From contig JADNRV010000131.1 of NCBI GenBank assembly GCA_015499995.1, positions 90,349-154,348 on the forward strand: a DNA stretch of 64,000 nt, read 5' to 3'. A program made the translations under genes and the position numbers. The DNA is from Flammula alnicola (taxonomy: Eukaryota > Basidiomycota > Agaricomycetes > Agaricales > Strophariaceae). Each line of letters starts with the position of its first letter. Positions within the stretch are counted from its first letter, which is position 1. The notes beneath the pieces were generated by a model. That model was not told the DNA's origin. It made no database searches and worked only from the letters and a program-made list of their open reading frames with translations. Below are positions 47,883 through 57,074 of the stretch, one piece after another.

Positions 47883-48815
47883 TTAGTTGCGTGTGCCGGA
47901 CTTGCCGCGATGAGCCGAGGTGATAGGATCAGAACGTGTGCGAGCCGAAATAGAATGATTGGATCGGACGACAGCGCGGGAGCTAGATGAAGGTCGGGGA
48001 TCCTTGCGACGGCGTAAGTCTTTGCGTGGGTCATCGCGAGTGGAGTCCTGTACTTCAGTAGGGTACACAAGTTCGGGATCGATTTCGAAGGCTGCCAGGG
48101 TTGGTTCGTTTCCGGAGACAATAGGGAGTTTAGTAGAGAAATCGAAGAGGGTGAATTTGATGTCATCACTGGAAGCGTTAAAGATAGACGCCCAGGTTAC
48201 ATACGCCGCGGGGATCATTCCTTGAGTAAGTCGTCCGCGGCGAAGGCGAGTGTCGGTAACAATAAACATAGCGACCTGTCCAACGTGGAATCCGTGGGAG
48301 CGTTTGAGGTAAGGATCGAAGAGTTCGAAAGTAATACGCGAGCGCCGTGTGAGATGGGGGTGTGCTTCGGTAAGGGTGAGCGGTTTCTTGTAGGGGATGA
48401 TAGCATCAATTTCCATGATATCAGAGATTTCAGCGTTGGGGTCGACGTGAGGAAGGGTAGGAGGATCATCTAAAGTAGTTGGAAAAGTGGAAGCAAGTTG
48501 GGATTTGAATAAAAAATGACGAGGGAATTTGAAAGAATTACTAGGGGTTAAATTAAGTGCAGAAGTCTGGGGAATGTTGACAATAGGAGTCTTGGGTGTA
48601 TCGTTCAATGGGACTTGAGTGGCGACGGAAAGTTTGCCGGGAGCAGCCATAAGCGCTGGAGCGGACATGATAACGTCCGTGGGAGCAGTTGTGGCCTCAG
48701 GGGGAGTAGCCGGCGAATTGTCCGAGGGAGGTTTAGAGTTGGTATCAACAAGGATAGTAGACATGATGAGGAAGGGGAATAGAACGAAGTGATCGACGAG
48801 GGAGAAGATTTTCAT
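47883..48815 (-). CDS. Extra ORF downstream of pol in the retroelement
   Basis: Complete 310-codon frame from ATG 48815, between pol and the 3' LTR, where envelope genes lie in some retroelements. A second ATG (48764) gives MSTILVDTNSKPPSD. It has a Pro/Thr-rich N-terminal third, then an ordered part with PRHFLFKSQLAS, RITFELFDPYLKRSHGFHVG, MFIVTDTRLRRGRLTQG and FTLFDFSTKLPIVSG, and a basic C-terminus. No signal peptide, transmembrane helix or glycoprotein feature beyond a short hydrophobic start, so not an obvious envelope protein. Family not recognised. Intact, unlike gag and protease. Confidence 0.65.
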   Translation of the reverse strand: MKIFSLVDHFVLFPFLIMSTILVDTNSKPPSDNSPATPPEATTAPTDVIMSAPALMAAPGKLSVATQVPLNDTPKTPIVNIPQTSALNLTPSNSFKFPRHFLFKSQLASTFPTTLDDPPTLPHVDPNAEISDIMEIDAIIPYKKPLTLTEAHPHLTRRSRITFELFDPYLKRSHGFHVGQVAMFIVTDTRLRRGRLTQGMIPAAYVTWASIFNASSDDIKFTLFDFSTKLPIVSGNEPTLAAFEIDPELVYPTEVQDSTRDDPRKDLRRRKDPRPSSSSRAVVRSNHSISARTRSDPITSAHRGKSGTRN

Positions 48816-48881
48816 CGACCGAGGGAAGATAGTAGAGTAGCGAGGGATTTTATAGGTGAATGGCGAAGATTAAAGAGGAAA

Positions 48882-51800
48882 TTAAAGGGATACAGACCCC
48901 AGAGATAATTGGGGATCTTCGGATGGTGGCGACGCGGTACCGAGAGGGAGAGAATGGATAGAAGTTGCATTGTGTAAATCCAGGTAGTCGGTAAGTGCAT
49001 TCAAATGCGAAATTTGGGAATAGGGAAGCCAGGTTATGTCACCAGCTTTCCATAAAATCTTGAAGCGTGCGTCCGTTTTGAGTCCTGAGTGACCAAGAAT
49101 TTTATCGACGGCCCATTCAGGTTCAGATTCGTCACCGGAATTGAATTGTGAAAAGTCGCGTCCAGGGAAGAGACGGTCGTCGTTTGGAATATGGATTCTG
49201 AGAAGGGAAGCATGAAAAACATCATGAACACCGCGCTGTTTCAGGGTTGGAGGGAGCTGGACTTTGTAAGAGAAGTTTTGATAATCCTTTAGGATTTTGT
49301 ATGGACCTATAAATTTAGGAATCAGTTTTCGAGCTAGCCCAGCAGGGAAGGATATGTTTTTAGACGATAGATATATTAGGTCTCCTTCACTAAAAGGAGC
49401 CGGACGATGGTGCTTATTTGCGTCATGAGTTTGTTTAACTCTAGATGCTAAGATACTGTCATGAGCGGCAATAATAGCCAGTTTTCGCTGTAGAGCGAAA
49501 TTTCTAATAGATGGGTATTCTGATTTTTTAGCAGAGTCCCAAATCATTGAACGTGGCATGCGTCCTGTATTTAAAAAGAATGGCGCATATCCAGTACTTT
49601 GAGAGCGTGCACAATTGATGGCGAATTCTATACTGGGTAATTTAGCTACCCAATCTGTTTGTTTACTGTTAACGCACTGTCTCAGCATTTGAGTAACCGT
49701 GCGGTTCGCTCGTTCAGTTGAGCCATCCGTTTCCGGATGATAAGCACTGGACATGTTTAATTGAGTTCCAATGAGTTGATTCAGGTGAGTCCAGAATGTA
49801 CTGGTGAATAGTACATCCCTATCACTGATTATGTGCTTAGGAAGTCCATGTAATTTATAGACATGCTCAAACATAAGTTCGGCGACGTCTCGGGTTGTAT
49901 AAGTTATTCTACTAGGTATCAGATGGACCATGGCGGTTAATAAACAGATGACGACAGTTATTTGATCGAATGATCCGTCTCTATTCGTGGACTCAGGAAG
50001 TGGTCCGACAAAGTCCACTCCAATAGACTCCCAGGGTAACGATGGGACCGGTAAGGGATTCAATAGTCCATAGGGTTTTTGATTGCTGGGCTTACTTCGG
50101 CGGCATGTTATGCAAGTTAAACAATAAGCAGTGACGTCGGAGGCCATCTCTTTCCACCACACGTGTGCGCGTAGGTAGGTTAAAGTTTTATTTGCTCCGA
50201 GATGAGCTAAAAGTGAGTGTGCTTCCGATATGGCAATTTCTCGGGCATTTCTTCCTTGTATAGTAATTTTAGGAATGCATAAGGTTTTTTGTCCATTCTC
50301 TTTCAAATATACTAATCCGTCTTCTGTTTCAAAGTTCTTGAACTCTTTAGGATTAGACACTATTCGTTGAAAGAATGGATCTTCTCTATATTGATCCCGG
50401 ATCTCTTGGACAAAGTTTAAACCATCTTCGGCTTGTGACAAGACTTTTAATAGAGACGTTTGATGGACCATGGACTCTATTTCAGTCCCGCGTTGATCAT
50501 CAGGTACGTTTCTATTTATAGTTTCCGTAATGGAATCTATTGATCGATCTGGCGTTTTCGGACTTGATACGTCATGTGGTTTATTTTTAGTGGTACTCCC
50601 GCCCTCCTTTCGTTCTCCAGGGCCTTTGAGAACGAAACGATCCTTCACACGCCGTGCAAACTCTGCGGACGTCTCAGGACGGCCTGTTTCAGCTGGAGGC
50701 GGTTTCTTTCTAGGCTTTCGCTGGACAGCTACTTTAGCATCTATCCCAGCGAGTACTGGTAATGATAATTCAATAGGTGCGTCATCATTAAGAATATCAA
50801 AATATGTATACTCTGACTCAGCGCGGACAGTGCCTGGTGAGTCATTGGAGTATATGCGGGATAACGCATCTGCGACCACATTTTCGGTACCCGGAACATA
50901 CATTACTTCAAAGTCAAATTCGCTGATCTTTTCACACCAGCGTGCTTGGCGGCCAGATAGATTTTTCTGTCGAAGTAAATGTATTAGACCTTTATGGTCA
51001 GTAATCCATTTAAATTTAGTACCCTGCAGAATATCACGATGCCGCAGCATAGTTTCGACACCAGCAAGCATCTCAATTTCATGTACAGGGTAATTCTGTT
51101 GTGCAGAATTTAGTTTAGCTGAATAGAAAGCTGCAATCTGCGCAGTCTTCCAATTATCACCTTGGCTGACTACCCCAGCTATCCCAGTGGAGCAACCATC
51201 CGTTACCATCCAAATGGGAGGTGAATCTTTTGTGTATTTTAATGGTACTCGGCGATGATCATGCGCGTTTTGCACCAAGCGCTTTACATCTTCAAATGCG
51301 CGTTGTTCAGTATAACCCCATCGGAATGCGACGGTGTCACCTGTTAACCCATGTAGCACAGCCATAGGGATTCGGACATTGGGAATATCATCAGCAAGAT
51401 ATCCTACTGATCCCAAGAATCCGCGCAACAGGTCGCGGTTTGTAGGGGTTTTCCAATTGACCACAGAGTCGACTTTATCAGGGTCCATTCGGATACCGCT
51501 GTCGTCAACTATGCGTCCGAGTATTTTCAATTCAGGCTCCAGAAAGTGGAGTTTCTTTTTACTCAAATATAATTTCTCCTTGGTAAGGATATCAATAATC
51601 AGTTTGGTATGCTGGAGATGTTCTTCCAAGGTATTAGAGTAAATTACTATGTCATCTAGATAGATGTCCATAAATCTCCCAATATAGGGTGAAAATATAT
51701 GATTCATTAGAGCTTGATAAGTTGCAGGAGCATTACAATCTCCAATTTGAATTACTAGACTAACCATGTTACCATCAGGTGTTGTAACCGCTGTGCGGTC

Positions 51801-52184
51801 AACATGGCTAGGCTCAATACGGATTTGCTCATATGCATCTTTGCCATCCATAGTTGATCGGAATGGATGCGCCGCTGCGCGCCTAAGTATTCCTTCCGGA
51901 TCAGGAAGCGGCGAAGTTAATTTAACAGTGTTGTCATTTCGCGCTCGCAGGTCCACGACCGTGCGAAGCATCGCTGGTTCACCGGGTGCACGCGGTTTAG
52001 GTATCAGTAGCATAGGAACTGTATTCCGAGAGCTGTATTTTCCAGCGTCCGGTTTTAAGATAAGCATCGCGTTTTTCTGCCCATTCTTTTCGAATGGTTC
52101 TGGGCAGCGAGACGCCCTCCATGGATACAATTTCGTCTCATCAATAAGAGGAACTGTATGATTAATTGCCCTCAATGGCGGCAA
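48882..52184 (-). CDS. Retrotransposon pol: reverse transcriptase, RNase H, integrase, chromodomain
   Basis: 1,100 open codons. RT: VPMLLIPKPR, VVDLRARN and the catalytic RFMDIYLDDIVIYSNT (YLDD at residues 175-178 of the frame). RNase H: WMVTDGCSTGIAGVV and FEVMYVPGTENVVADALSR. Integrase: zinc part with HLGANKTLTYLR and CLTCITCRRSK; catalytic DDE residues in GVDFVGPLPES, IISDRDVLFTSTFW and ETDGSTERANR. C-terminal chromodomain-like module: EWAVDKILGHSGLK, FKILWKAGDITWLPYSQI. Translated as part of a polyprotein in related elements; the first residues here follow a frameshift from the protease frame near 52190, so 52184 is where the open frame starts, not a proven start. Confidence 0.93.
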   Translation of the reverse strand: MPPLRAINHTVPLIDETKLYPWRASRCPEPFEKNGQKNAMLILKPDAGKYSSRNTVPMLLIPKPRAPGEPAMLRTVVDLRARNDNTVKLTSPLPDPEGILRRAAAHPFRSTMDGKDAYEQIRIEPSHVDRTAVTTPDGNMVSLVIQIGDCNAPATYQALMNHIFSPYIGRFMDIYLDDIVIYSNTLEEHLQHTKLIIDILTKEKLYLSKKKLHFLEPELKILGRIVDDSGIRMDPDKVDSVVNWKTPTNRDLLRGFLGSVGYLADDIPNVRIPMAVLHGLTGDTVAFRWGYTEQRAFEDVKRLVQNAHDHRRVPLKYTKDSPPIWMVTDGCSTGIAGVVSQGDNWKTAQIAAFYSAKLNSAQQNYPVHEIEMLAGVETMLRHRDILQGTKFKWITDHKGLIHLLRQKNLSGRQARWCEKISEFDFEVMYVPGTENVVADALSRIYSNDSPGTVRAESEYTYFDILNDDAPIELSLPVLAGIDAKVAVQRKPRKKPPPAETGRPETSAEFARRVKDRFVLKGPGERKEGGSTTKNKPHDVSSPKTPDRSIDSITETINRNVPDDQRGTEIESMVHQTSLLKVLSQAEDGLNFVQEIRDQYREDPFFQRIVSNPKEFKNFETEDGLVYLKENGQKTLCIPKITIQGRNAREIAISEAHSLLAHLGANKTLTYLRAHVWWKEMASDVTAYCLTCITCRRSKPSNQKPYGLLNPLPVPSLPWESIGVDFVGPLPESTNRDGSFDQITVVICLLTAMVHLIPSRITYTTRDVAELMFEHVYKLHGLPKHIISDRDVLFTSTFWTHLNQLIGTQLNMSSAYHPETDGSTERANRTVTQMLRQCVNSKQTDWVAKLPSIEFAINCARSQSTGYAPFFLNTGRMPRSMIWDSAKKSEYPSIRNFALQRKLAIIAAHDSILASRVKQTHDANKHHRPAPFSEGDLIYLSSKNISFPAGLARKLIPKFIGPYKILKDYQNFSYKVQLPPTLKQRGVHDVFHASLLRIHIPNDDRLFPGRDFSQFNSGDESEPEWAVDKILGHSGLKTDARFKILWKAGDITWLPYSQISHLNALTDYLDLHNATSIHSLPLGTASPPSEDPQLSLGSVSL

Positions 52185-52189
52185 TTTAG

Positions 52190-52744
52190 TTTCCCTGCGG
52201 TTTTGCAGAGCGGCTCAGCATAGTCAATTAATATCTTACGCGCTTTATTTATGGATTCACTAGTAACTTCCATAGCGCGAGAGGCTACCGTAGTAACCGA
52301 TTTTCCAAGCAAGGGCTTAGAAACATCGCTTCCAATGAATACTCGAGCGGGGTTAAACCCTATACTGACACTATGCTGATATAGCCATGTAGTGCCTAAA
52401 ATTAGATCGTACTGTGAAATATTAATAACATCAAAAGTACGTTCTTCATTGATTCCTTCATATTGAAATCGGGCTCGTGTTTTTGCATTTATTTTAGATC
52501 TAGATCCCTGTACTGCTAGTTGAAGAGATACTGGGATTTGAATAGCTCTTAGTTAATTGAGCTGATCTGTAATTGTAGAAGATATAAAATCTCCTAGGGA
52601 ACCGGAGTCGAGTAATGCTCGAGCCGGTTGTCCATTTATATTGACAGTAATAACTACGGGTTTTGCAACTAAGCGCTCGCCGTCTTTGACATGCGCGGCG
52701 TTACGCTGAACCGCCGGGTATGATCCTCTTGGAATTTGGATCAA
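52190..52744 (-). pseudogene. Retropepsin-like protease region with a stop codon
   Basis: Aspartic protease of the element: VNINGQPARALLDSGS with the catalytic Asp in DSGS, and the second-half motif YDLILGTTWLYQHSV. The frame is interrupted by TAA at 52553-52555, between ITDQLN and LRAIQIPVSLQL, and leaves the pol frame near 52190. This copy therefore could not make a normal polyprotein. Confidence 0.8.
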
Positions 52745-53198
52745 CCTACGGTTACTCAGTCACTGAGTGGTCCGGAGTCGCAATCCGCGACTCCTTCCTG
52801 AAAAACCTGTTGTCTATCTCCGGGCTCTGTTTCAGGAACCACAGTGACTTCTACTTCCATTTCAATATTAAGATTACCTTGGCGATACGAATTCTGTGGC
52901 CGGGAGACAAAATAGGTATCGTCAAATGAATTTGGAAATAGCAACGCTCTTGGTACCAAGCGGCTAAGTCAAACTCCGGATCTCCGAAGTGATGCAGGGG
53001 TAGGAACCAATGTTCCTGCAGAGTTTGTCTTCACCAGAACTCTAGTATCATCTCTGGGTCAAACCGAATATCACAGCGCAGTCGATTTCTTAAACTAAAT
53101 CAGCAGTCATACAGAAATGGCCGACTTACTTGGACGACAAGTTCTAGGTTCGTTCAATTAAAGGACCCATGCGCTCTTGAGATTCAGTTATCCATCCA

Positions 53199-53792
53199 TC
53201 ACCAAGGGCACATTGCTGGATATGCACAACGATGAGCATATTCCAGAGTAGGTTTAAAGTCTGGATTCAAGGTGAGGTCATGGCTGAAGTAGGTAGTACA
53301 ATCCCGATGCGAGTCTGTGATCATATGCAAATGCGGGGTCACGGCCTTAATAACAAAGCGATCATCCTCGGAGAGATCATTATATGGGAAGTGTTCATCT
53401 CCGGGGTATGGTGCTCCGGCTTCTAAGACCCGCAGAAGCAACGGCTCGATCATATCTCCTAATCGGATATTGGGACGTAAAGTTCGGCCATCGGTTCCTA
53501 ATTGCCAACGGTATTCTTCCCTCGTAGAATACATTGATGGAGGAAAGTTTATTCCTACGTCATTGTCTATAATTATCTCAGCGTCTAAATCAGGCGCCTG
53601 TTCGTCTGGCTCTAATTCGGGTTCCAGAACCTCCTCCGGTACTTCTTCCGGGAGAATACTGTTGATTCGATCATTAACATAATCAGGTAAGGGTTCTGGT
53701 GAGTGTATTTCCTCGGATACTCCTTCTGGAGCAATAGAAGCACACCCGAATTCAAATAAAGAATCAGATATTTCAGATATTAGTCCAGGCAT
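53199..53792 (-). CDS. Retroelement ORF between gag and protease (unrecognised)
   Basis: 197 open codons from ATG 53792: acidic, Glu/Pro-rich first half (LPEEVPEEVLEPELEPDEQA) and an ordered second half with REEYRWQLGTDGRTLRPNIR, IEPLLLRVLEAGAPYPG and HLHMITDSHRDCTTYFSHDL. Not a standard gag, protease or RT domain. It may have been the linker between gag and protease before frameshifts. Confidence 0.5.
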   Translation of the reverse strand: MPGLISEISDSLFEFGCASIAPEGVSEEIHSPEPLPDYVNDRINSILPEEVPEEVLEPELEPDEQAPDLDAEIIIDNDVGINFPPSMYSTREEYRWQLGTDGRTLRPNIRLGDMIEPLLLRVLEAGAPYPGDEHFPYNDLSEDDRFVIKAVTPHLHMITDSHRDCTTYFSHDLTLNPDFKPTLEYAHRCAYPAMCPW

Positions 53793-53850
53793 GGAAGAAT
53801 GTGTACATTCTGAGCATGCATCATCTTGATTTGAGATTTAACAGCGTTAA

Positions 53851-55557
53851 TCAAGTCTTGATGATAGAACGAAGAGTTTCGTCAACCTTTCTGGTAAGGA
53901 GCGAATCCCTCATGTTTCGGCGAACGGGTTTGGGTCTACCATACCTATGGATTAAATACCAGTTACCTAGATCAAACTTGCGGTTTGACAGTTCCTGGAT
54001 CGAAATCCTAATAGGTCTACCTGGAAATTCCTCGTCGAGAATATCCCAGCGCATATATCCAGTTGAAATGAGACTGAAGTGAGCTGCATCCTCAACTTCA
54101 CAGCAGGTAGACGGGTAAAGTTCCTCAATTCCACTGGAGAGGACTACTACGGCATTCAGAGCAAATGCATTTCCAATTATTGGATAACATTCCAAGGAGC
54201 TAGCATGTGATCCGGACCATTTTTCGGCCACTAGAGCATACCAAGCCCCAATTCCGAAACATGGGTTTCTCAGCTTATATCCACTGATCATTTCACACCT
54301 GCGATAATAGATATCATAAATGATATACCTATCAGTGAGAAGGGGGACTACAATAAAGCGATGCCCGGTATGAGATGGATCAGATACCCAGGAGAGTGGT
54401 GTATCCCCTGGATATTTATTAGTTAATTCCAACATATATTGGGCAGCGTACATTAAAGCATCACCCAATTGATGCCTTCTTGGCTGGCCTGGATGATAAT
54501 GACAAGGCCAGTAATCCGCTTGATGGCTATGTAATATTTGCCACATCGGATCAGGGTGATCGAAGTTAATTAAGCCGACGGAGATAGAGTTAACCACCTC
54601 TACTTCATCGGATTCCACTTCTTCGGAGTCCTCTCCGAATTCTATATTAAAATTAGGAACTCCAGGTGGCTTCGAGCCTGATGAATGCACTGTGCTCCGT
54701 TTCAGGCAGTTGCGAGACATGTGGCCGGCTTCTTTACAATTAAAGCATTTTCCTGCCGCGAGCAACTCAGTGCGTTCTTTTTCAGTTAATGTAGGTCTCT
54801 GACTATTAAAAGGTTTATAGGAAGAGTTATTATTTCCTGTATGCGACTGAAATCTCTGAGGAGCCAAGTTATTTCCTCGAGGCCTAAACAAAGATCCCCG
54901 CTGGTATCCAACACTATGGTTGGATGTCTGGGGTGTACCAGACCTGGAATGACCTTCATGGTTGAATGGCCGGTAATTGGATGAGGGCCGCCTCGATCCA
55001 ATCCAAGCACGATTCGGTTCGTGTGATCGTCCAGGGTTCTGACTTCCCACATGCGAAGATTGGTTCTGTTTAGCTTTCGGATCACTGTTTGATGGGCGCT
55101 TATCTCGAGCGCCTGTCACGTTTTCAGCGATCTCGATCATTTCGGCTTGATGAACCACTTCATCCCACAAAGATATTTCAGGATTATAGTGATCCATCCA
55201 TAGACTTCGTTGAATGGAAGCTCTGAGTCCACTCCATAGCTTGATTACTTTATCTCTCTCATCAACCATACCAATAAGATTAAATAATTCTTCAAGCTCG
55301 TGAACATAAGCCGAGACAGATTTATCATTCTGGAAAGCTCGTTTAAGTTTATTTCTTTGTTCCAGTCTAAAGTTAACTGGGAAACAATAGTTAAATAAGC
55401 CTTCAAAGAATTCAGGGAGTGTCCATTGATCAAAATTTAATGACACTTTCTGCGTATAGTAATCATACGCAATTCCCTTGAGATAGTAGGATAGTACAAG
55501 TACTTGCCTACTAGGCTTTACTCGCCCATCTAAGACATATGTGGTGCCCTCCGTCAC
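53851..55557 (-). CDS. Retroelement Gag with zinc knuckle and a long unusual C-terminal extension
   Basis: 568 open codons. Capsid-like region: LSYYLKGIAYDYYTQ, WTLPEFFEGLFNYCFP and KSVSAYVHELEELFNLIG, as in retrotransposon Gag. A Pro/Ser/Arg-rich stretch leads to the zinc knuckle CFNCKEAGHMSRNC (CX2CX4HX4C). After it come about 260 residues not expected in Gag: MWQILHSHQADYWPCHYHP, DALMYAAQYMLELTNKYP, FIVVPLLTDRYIIYDIYYRR, CFGIGAWYALVAEKWSG, WDILDEEFPGRPIRISI. It is preceded by a frame break near 55637; the upstream frame 55907-55617 carries a Ser run and continues the same protein. Confidence 0.8.
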   Translation of the reverse strand: MTEGTTYVLDGRVKPSRQVLVLSYYLKGIAYDYYTQKVSLNFDQWTLPEFFEGLFNYCFPVNFRLEQRNKLKRAFQNDKSVSAYVHELEELFNLIGMVDERDKVIKLWSGLRASIQRSLWMDHYNPEISLWDEVVHQAEMIEIAENVTGARDKRPSNSDPKAKQNQSSHVGSQNPGRSHEPNRAWIGSRRPSSNYRPFNHEGHSRSGTPQTSNHSVGYQRGSLFRPRGNNLAPQRFQSHTGNNNSSYKPFNSQRPTLTEKERTELLAAGKCFNCKEAGHMSRNCLKRSTVHSSGSKPPGVPNFNIEFGEDSEEVESDEVEVVNSISVGLINFDHPDPMWQILHSHQADYWPCHYHPGQPRRHQLGDALMYAAQYMLELTNKYPGDTPLSWVSDPSHTGHRFIVVPLLTDRYIIYDIYYRRCEMISGYKLRNPCFGIGAWYALVAEKWSGSHASSLECYPIIGNAFALNAVVVLSSGIEELYPSTCCEVEDAAHFSLISTGYMRWDILDEEFPGRPIRISIQELSNRKFDLGNWYLIHRYGRPKPVRRNMRDSLLTRKVDETLRSIIKT

Positions 55558-55616
55558 GAATCTATGAAAGAGACGGGAATCCGGAGTTCCATCATATTCT
55601 TTAGGGGCAAGCGGTT

Positions 55617-55907
55617 TCAGAGTAGTCTTGGATTTTCTGGTTCTAGAGCGTCTACTCTTTTGGACTTAGATTGCTTAGCTCGTGACGCAGGAGGTGTCGG
55701 CGGGTCTTCGCCATGATCACTGCTACTGCTGCTACTGCTCGAACTCGAATCCGAGCTGGAAGGATCAGATTCCTCACGCTGTGTATTTTTAGCTCTCAGA
55801 CGCTCCATATTTGCCAAGGTGCGTCCGAGATAACTATCCATGGGAATCTGATTGATAGGGCGCATGTCATTGAGGCACGTGACTCTGTCAGGTGCGGGAC
55901 CTGTCAT
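55617..55907 (-). CDS. Retroelement Gag N-terminal segment (frame-shifted)
   Basis: 96 codons from ATG 55907 with a Ser run and acidic/basic linker, SKSKRVDALEPE, after which one lost base near 55637 moves the frame; the next frame reads RKSKTTLKPLAPKEYDGTPD and runs into the main Gag frame. An intron with GTGAGA and GATAG ends may separate it from the 56858-56031 frame. Confidence 0.55.
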   Translation of the reverse strand: MTGPAPDRVTCLNDMRPINQIPMDSYLGRTLANMERLRAKNTQREESDPSSSDSSSSSSSSSSDHGEDPPTPPASRAKQSKSKRVDALEPENPRLL

Positions 55908-56030
55908 ACTCCTTCCTCAGAGTGGCCTTTCAGACCCCCTATCATTTCGCAATGATGGCAGTGTATTACGGCCAGGTACATTTTTATTTACTGAATAGCT
56001 ATTTAAGATTTGAGCTTGCGTGTCTACGTC

Positions 56031-56858
56031 TCACTCAAGGGGGTCCAATTGAATGTTTCCCCAATTATGCGGGTCTACCACTTTCCCCTTTTGCTTAGAG
56101 GATGGTCCTTCTCCGTGAGATGGACTAGAACTATGGTCTCTACCTGAGACCACGGATACTTTGGCATAGCGACGTGATATGCGCTCACGCTCATCTCTTG
56201 ACAAGGCTTCCTCTGCCTGGGTAATGATATCTGGTTGCGCTGGCATGGCATCTTTATCTTTTTGCAAGACAATAGTGTGTGCAGGCAACAGATTTCCACC
56301 AGGGGGAGTGTGTGGAGAGGTGATGCGCTCTTGTGCGTCGCGTGGGAATGTGTTGTGTGCATGTGCATCGAGTACGGCTGTATCGCTTGCGTACACATCA
56401 AGTGCGGGCGCGTTGCGTGGAAACTCAACTGATGGCCTACTGCCGTGGCTTCGGCTTCGGCGTGAGCGTCTAACCGGGGTCCGCGGTTGCTCACTTACCA
56501 AATTGGGATGGTTCTGAATCCATTCTCTGAATGAATCAGGCCGTTGGGCTTCCTCCGGCCACTGAGACGCAGTAATACCACGCTCGTAATCATCTCCTTG
56601 TGATGCCAAACTCTGGGAATTATTTTTCCCGGGAGTTTTGGGGTCAGGCGACCCCTCTCTAGACCCTCCAATGAGGGCTTCTCGGTAAGTCGGTTTCTTG
56701 GCCGGCATTATCTGGGAGCTGTCGCTTTCATCAGGGGGCTCACCAGTGCCTAGAGTCGAGTCGGGGATAGCCGTCTGTGCGGCTTTGCTTACCGCATTCC
56801 TGGCGGCAGCGCGGGTTCGGTTGCGAATAGAAGACGTAGAGGGTTGCGGGGCGAACAT
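56031..56858 (-). CDS. Retroelement leader-proximal ORF (probable Gag N-terminus)
   Basis: 275 codons from ATG 56858: basic start (NRTRAAARNAVSKAAQ), PAKKPTYREALIGGSREGSP, FREWIQNHPNLVS, an Arg/Ser patch (RRSRRSRSHGSR) and KQKGKVVDPHNWGNIQLDPL. First ORF after the element's leader. No domain recognised. Possibly spliced to the next Gag segment. Confidence 0.5.
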   Translation of the reverse strand: MFAPQPSTSSIRNRTRAAARNAVSKAAQTAIPDSTLGTGEPPDESDSSQIMPAKKPTYREALIGGSREGSPDPKTPGKNNSQSLASQGDDYERGITASQWPEEAQRPDSFREWIQNHPNLVSEQPRTPVRRSRRSRSHGSRPSVEFPRNAPALDVYASDTAVLDAHAHNTFPRDAQERITSPHTPPGGNLLPAHTIVLQKDKDAMPAQPDIITQAEEALSRDERERISRRYAKVSVVSGRDHSSSPSHGEGPSSKQKGKVVDPHNWGNIQLDPLE

Positions 56859-57074
56859 AGTCGGTAGTCGTGGAAATTAAGTAGTCGGGTCTGAGTCAAA
56901 TAAACAAAGGGTCGCCATACGTTAGTGGCTTCGGGTGATCAGACCGAGGTTCCTGTCATTAGGCGGGTCGAAGTCGGTAAACGGAGAGTCGGAAAATTAA
57001 AAGATTAAGCAATGAGATATAGAATAGTCGGGTCGAGTGTTGTACAGGATGAGATAGTCGATAGAGTCGGTGTA

